Below, one piece after another: positions 4,104 to 6,239 of a stretch of DNA of 6,239 nt. The stretch is from Nitrosopumilaceae archaeon (GTDB lineage Archaea; Thermoproteota; Nitrososphaeria; Nitrososphaerales; Nitrosopumilaceae). Made by a program: the position numbers and the translations under genes. The stretch spans positions 1 through 6,239 of the forward strand of contig JAUYOQ010000060.1 of NCBI GenBank assembly GCA_030697975.1, in the 5' to 3' direction. Below the pieces are notes generated by a model. That model was given only the letters and a program-made list of their open reading frames with translations, was not told the origin of the DNA and did no database searches. Every line of letters starts with the position of its first letter. Position 1 is the stretch's first letter.

Positions 4104-5183
4104 CTAGATTTTACCTTTTTTGTATAGCATTTCTGCTAGCAGTACTGCACCCTTTGCTGATCCCATCTTTTTGTTGTGTGAGAACAGTACATACTTTATT
4201 CCGTTGTCGAACAGATCTACAGTTTCTAATCTGCCAATTGTTGTCGTCATGCCGTCGTTTACCTCGCGTTCAATTCTTGGCTGTGGCCTTGTAGGATCCT
4301 CATGGACTACATAGTAATCTGGTGGAGCAGATGGAAGACCAGCCACGCTTATTTTTTTAGAATATTCCTCATACGATTCTTTTGCAGTTTTTGGATCAAT
4401 TGGCTTTGATGTCTCAACAAAGACTGACTCTGTATGTCCATCAAGGACTGGAACTCGTGTACAGGTACAGCTAACCTTGATATCGGCTGGAATTATTTTT
4501 CCATCCTTTAGCTTGCCAAGAATCTTTGCAGTTTCTATCTTTACCTTTTGTTCCTCTTTTGGAATGTATGGTATGATGTTGTCTGTAACATCCATTGCAG
4601 AAACGCCAGGATCTCGTCCGGCACCTGATATTGCCTGCATTGATGTCATCAATACTCTTTTTGCTCCATACTTTTCATAAAGTGGCTTCATTGTTATTGC
4701 AAGGCCTGTTGTTGTGCAGTTTGGCAATGGCGCAACAAAACCCTTCCATTTTCTATTTTTTCTTTGAGTATCAATTAGATCTGCCTGTTCATCATTTATT
4801 CCTGGTATGAGAATTGGAACGTCCTCTTCGTATCGAAAAGCAGATGATGTACTGATTACAGGAACATCTTTTGCAAAGCGTTCCTCTATTTCTCTTGCAG
4901 CACCACTTTCAATGGATGTAAAAACAAGATCAAGCTCATCAGCCTTTATCTCATCAACTGATCGTACTACCATGTTTTTGATATACTCTGGAATCTGGCC
5001 GCCAACCTGCCACTGTGTGATTCCACTAGCAGGATCCTTTATTGCATCAATGTACCTTTTTCCTGCAGATTTTTCAGATGCCGCAATCTGAGTTACCTCA
5101 AACCATGGATGGTCTATTAGCGATACTACAAATTCCTGGCCTACAGAACCTGTTACACCAATTATTGCTACTCTTTTCTTCAC
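4104..5183 (-). CDS. asd: Aspartate-semialdehyde dehydrogenase
   Basis: The enzyme reduces aspartyl phosphate with NAD(P)H to aspartate semialdehyde, the branch point to lysine, threonine, methionine and isoleucine. From the GTG at 5181-5183 the protein has 359 residues, in line with archaeal and fungal-type ASDs of about 350-360. Visible are the dinucleotide-binding loop GVTGSVG (9-15), the catalytic Cys156 in LPNCTTTGLAIT, SMQAISGAGRDPG after it, and the catalytic His250 in RVPVLDGHTESV. The open frame continues 46 codons further to 5321, but that stretch is not ASD-like, is rich in Phe/Trp/Cys and overlaps the divergent cobD gene. It is therefore not coding. A TTG two codons earlier (5187-5189) is a lesser alternative start. 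A TATA box at 5206-5212 lies 26 bp from the GTG. The lrp-family gene follows after 71 bp on the same strand. Confidence 0.95.
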   Translation of the reverse strand: MKKRVAIIGVTGSVGQEFVVSLIDHPWFEVTQIAASEKSAGKRYIDAIKDPASGITQWQVGGQIPEYIKNMVVRSVDEIKADELDLVFTSIESGAAREIEERFAKDVPVISTSSAFRYEEDVPILIPGINDEQADLIDTQRKNRKWKGFVAPLPNCTTTGLAITMKPLYEKYGAKRVLMTSMQAISGAGRDPGVSAMDVTDNIIPYIPKEEQKVKIETAKILGKLKDGKIIPADIKVSCTCTRVPVLDGHTESVFVETSKPIDPKTAKESYEEYSKKISVAGLPSAPPDYYVVHEDPTRPQPRIEREVNDGMTTTIGRLETVDLFDNGIKYVLFSHNKKMGSAKGAVLLAEMLYKKGKI

Positions 5184-5205
5184 AAACAAAAATTCCTTAA
5201 ATTCA

Positions 5206-5212
5206 ATTAATA
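5206..5212 (-). promoter_or_regulatory. TATA box for asd
   Basis: Minus-strand TATTAAT is centred 26 bp upstream of the GTG at 5183. This predicts a leaderless asd mRNA and supports the shorter 359-residue protein. It sits 28 bp from the opposite-facing cobD box. Confidence 0.5.
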
Positions 5213-5240
5213 ATCCTTTAGTGAAAAAACACCAAAATAC

Positions 5241-5247
5241 AATAAAT
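5241..5247 (+). promoter_or_regulatory. TATA box for the cobD-like gene
   Basis: AATAAAT is centred 27 bp upstream of the ATG at 5271, again giving a leaderless mRNA. It shares the 87-bp divergent intergenic region with the asd promoter. Confidence 0.45.
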
Positions 5248-5270
5248 CCTAAGGCGTGTATTCTGAATCT

Positions 5271-6239
5271 ATGAAATTTAGATTGGAAAAAAGCATAGCA
5301 AGCCATTCTCCAGTCAAGCACGGCGGATTATACTCAATAAAAAACACAGATTCTTCGGTAATCGACTTTAGCTCAAACATATCCCCGCTTGGATTTCCAC
5401 CTCTTGTCAAAAAGGCGATAAAAAAAGAAATACAGTCACTTGATGTCTATCCAGATCCTGATTCTACAAAATTACGTTCACACCTTGAGTGGTATACAGG
5501 AATTCCAAGGGATCAGATTGTTGTTGGAAACGGGGCAACAGAGATAATTTACAATTTTTGCAAGGCATTTCTTGGCAAAAAAACTCCGATTTTGATACCA
5601 ATTCCAACCTTTGGAGAATATGAGGCAGCATGCAAGCTTGCTGGTTGCAAGATTTCATTTTTTAAAACAATGAACCTTAATGACTCACTTGATGACTATA
5701 CCAAAATTATTCCAAAAAGTGGTTGCATTTTTTTGTGCAATCCAAACAATCCAACAGGGGCCATAATACTAAAATCTAAAATGCTTGAGATAATTAAAAA
5801 TGCCAAGAAAAAAAATACACTAGTTTTTGTTGATGAATGCTTTATTGAGCTTGTTCCAAGTTTAAATGAATCAGTTGTAAAGGCACTTAAAAAATTTGAT
5901 AATATCTTTGTTCTACGATCTCTTACAAAGTCCTTTGGCCTTGCAGGAATAAGAATAGGCTATGGACTTGGAAGTAAGAAAATGATCTCGGTTCTAAATA
6001 AAATAAAAATCCCATGGAATGTAAGCGGACTAGCACAAAAGGCTGCAAGTGCAGCTCTGTGTCATAGCTTCTACTTGGATAAAACAAGAAATATAATCAA
6101 AAAAGAATCAAAGTATCTTTCTGGTTCTATTGCAAAAATGCAAAACTTTTCCTGCCATAGCTCAGCTACAAACTTTATCTTGATAAAATCAAAAATAAAA
6201 TCAAAAACACTGCAAAAAAAATTGCTTGCAAAAAAAATT
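5271..6239 (+). CDS. cobD: Threonine-phosphate decarboxylase-like PLP aminotransferase, C-terminus beyond the window
   Basis: The frame is open from the ATG at 5271 to the window end, 323 codons with no stop, so the C-terminus is missing (the family has about 350-370 residues). It is a fold-type I class I/II aminotransferase. HGGLYSI (17-23), DFSSNISPLGFP (32-43) and YPDPDSTKLRSHL (60-72), followed by GNGATEIIY, match CobD more closely than histidinol-phosphate aminotransferase. Also present are the PLP-contacting NPNNPTG (157-163), VDECFIEL (187-194) and the Schiff-base Lys220 in LTKSFGLAGIRIGY. CobD decarboxylates L-threonine O-3-phosphate to aminopropanol phosphate for the lower-ligand arm of cobalamin, fitting B12-making Thaumarchaeota. 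HisC remains an alternative until the C-terminus and neighbours are seen. An in-frame GTG at 5256 is a less likely start. The last 60 bases are A-rich with two A-runs of seven to eight. Confidence 0.85.
   Translation, partial: MKFRLEKSIASHSPVKHGGLYSIKNTDSSVIDFSSNISPLGFPPLVKKAIKKEIQSLDVYPDPDSTKLRSHLEWYTGIPRDQIVVGNGATEIIYNFCKAFLGKKTPILIPIPTFGEYEAACKLAGCKISFFKTMNLNDSLDDYTKIIPKSGCIFLCNPNNPTGAIILKSKMLEIIKNAKKKNTLVFVDECFIELVPSLNESVVKALKKFDNIFVLRSLTKSFGLAGIRIGYGLGSKKMISVLNKIKIPWNVSGLAQKAASAALCHSFYLDKTRNIIKKESKYLSGSIAKMQNFSCHSSATNFILIKSKIKSKTLQKKLLAKKI

Noticed and set aside
5184..5321. 46-codon upstream extension of the asd reading frame
   Set aside because: Not similar to ASD N-termini, rich in Phe/Trp/Cys, overlaps the divergent cobD gene, and the dinucleotide-binding start of the enzyme (VKKRVAIIGVTG) begins right at the GTG at 5183.
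5271..6239. Histidinol-phosphate aminotransferase (hisC)
   Set aside because: The fold is shared, but HGG near the N-terminus, DFSSNISPLGFP and YPDPDSTKLR fit CobD-type enzymes better. The missing C-terminus keeps this from being final.
1..6239. tRNA or rRNA genes, CRISPR arrays, insertion sequences, attachment sites
   Set aside because: Read for cloverleaf-like stems, regularly spaced direct repeats and terminal inverted repeats with transposase frames; none seen by eye.

Overview
The window reads as chromosome from a member of the Nitrososphaerota (Thaumarchaeota), most likely an ammonia-oxidising archaeon. This is inferred from gene content and promoter style, not from a marker gene. The DNA is AT-rich. 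Start codons mostly lack Shine-Dalgarno sequences and instead have a TATA-like box centred about 22-28 bp upstream, the pattern of leaderless archaeal transcripts. The genes are an archaeal CtaB/CyoE haem farnesyltransferase, an Lrp/AsnC regulator, an archaeal-type aspartate-semialdehyde dehydrogenase, a CobD-like cobalamin enzyme and a divergent PII protein.

Left part (1-1842, all minus strand): the first 15 codons of an unidentified gene run off the left edge. Next comes a glnK/PII-like gene carrying an in-frame TAA at codon 76, with a well-conserved PII C-terminus continuing in the same frame to 91. An intergenic stretch (424-682) holds a strong 10-bp inverted repeat. Then come four small proteins of unknown or tentative function. 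One (683-1051) appears to lack a normal start codon. Another (1393-1533) is a 46-residue ribbon-helix-helix-like microprotein.

Middle (1843-2595): a divergent promoter region leads to a plus-strand gene for a single-domain HD hydrolase of the SpoT/MESH1 type. It converges on ctaB across a short AT-rich region with hairpin potential.

Right part (2596-6239): ctaB, an lrp-family gene and asd lie in tandem on the minus strand, apparently each with its own promoter. Divergent from asd, with only 87 bp between the starts, is a cobD-like aminotransferase gene that leaves the window at 6239 still open. ASD lies on the route to threonine, and CobD acts on threonine phosphate in making the aminopropanol arm of cobalamin, so the pair may be metabolically linked.

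The most notable observations are the nonsense-interrupted glnK and the neighbouring gene whose only promoter-consistent start is ATT. Two single-base lesions within about 1 kb mean either early gene decay, sequence error or unusual translation. I saw no rRNA, tRNA, CRISPR array or mobile element.
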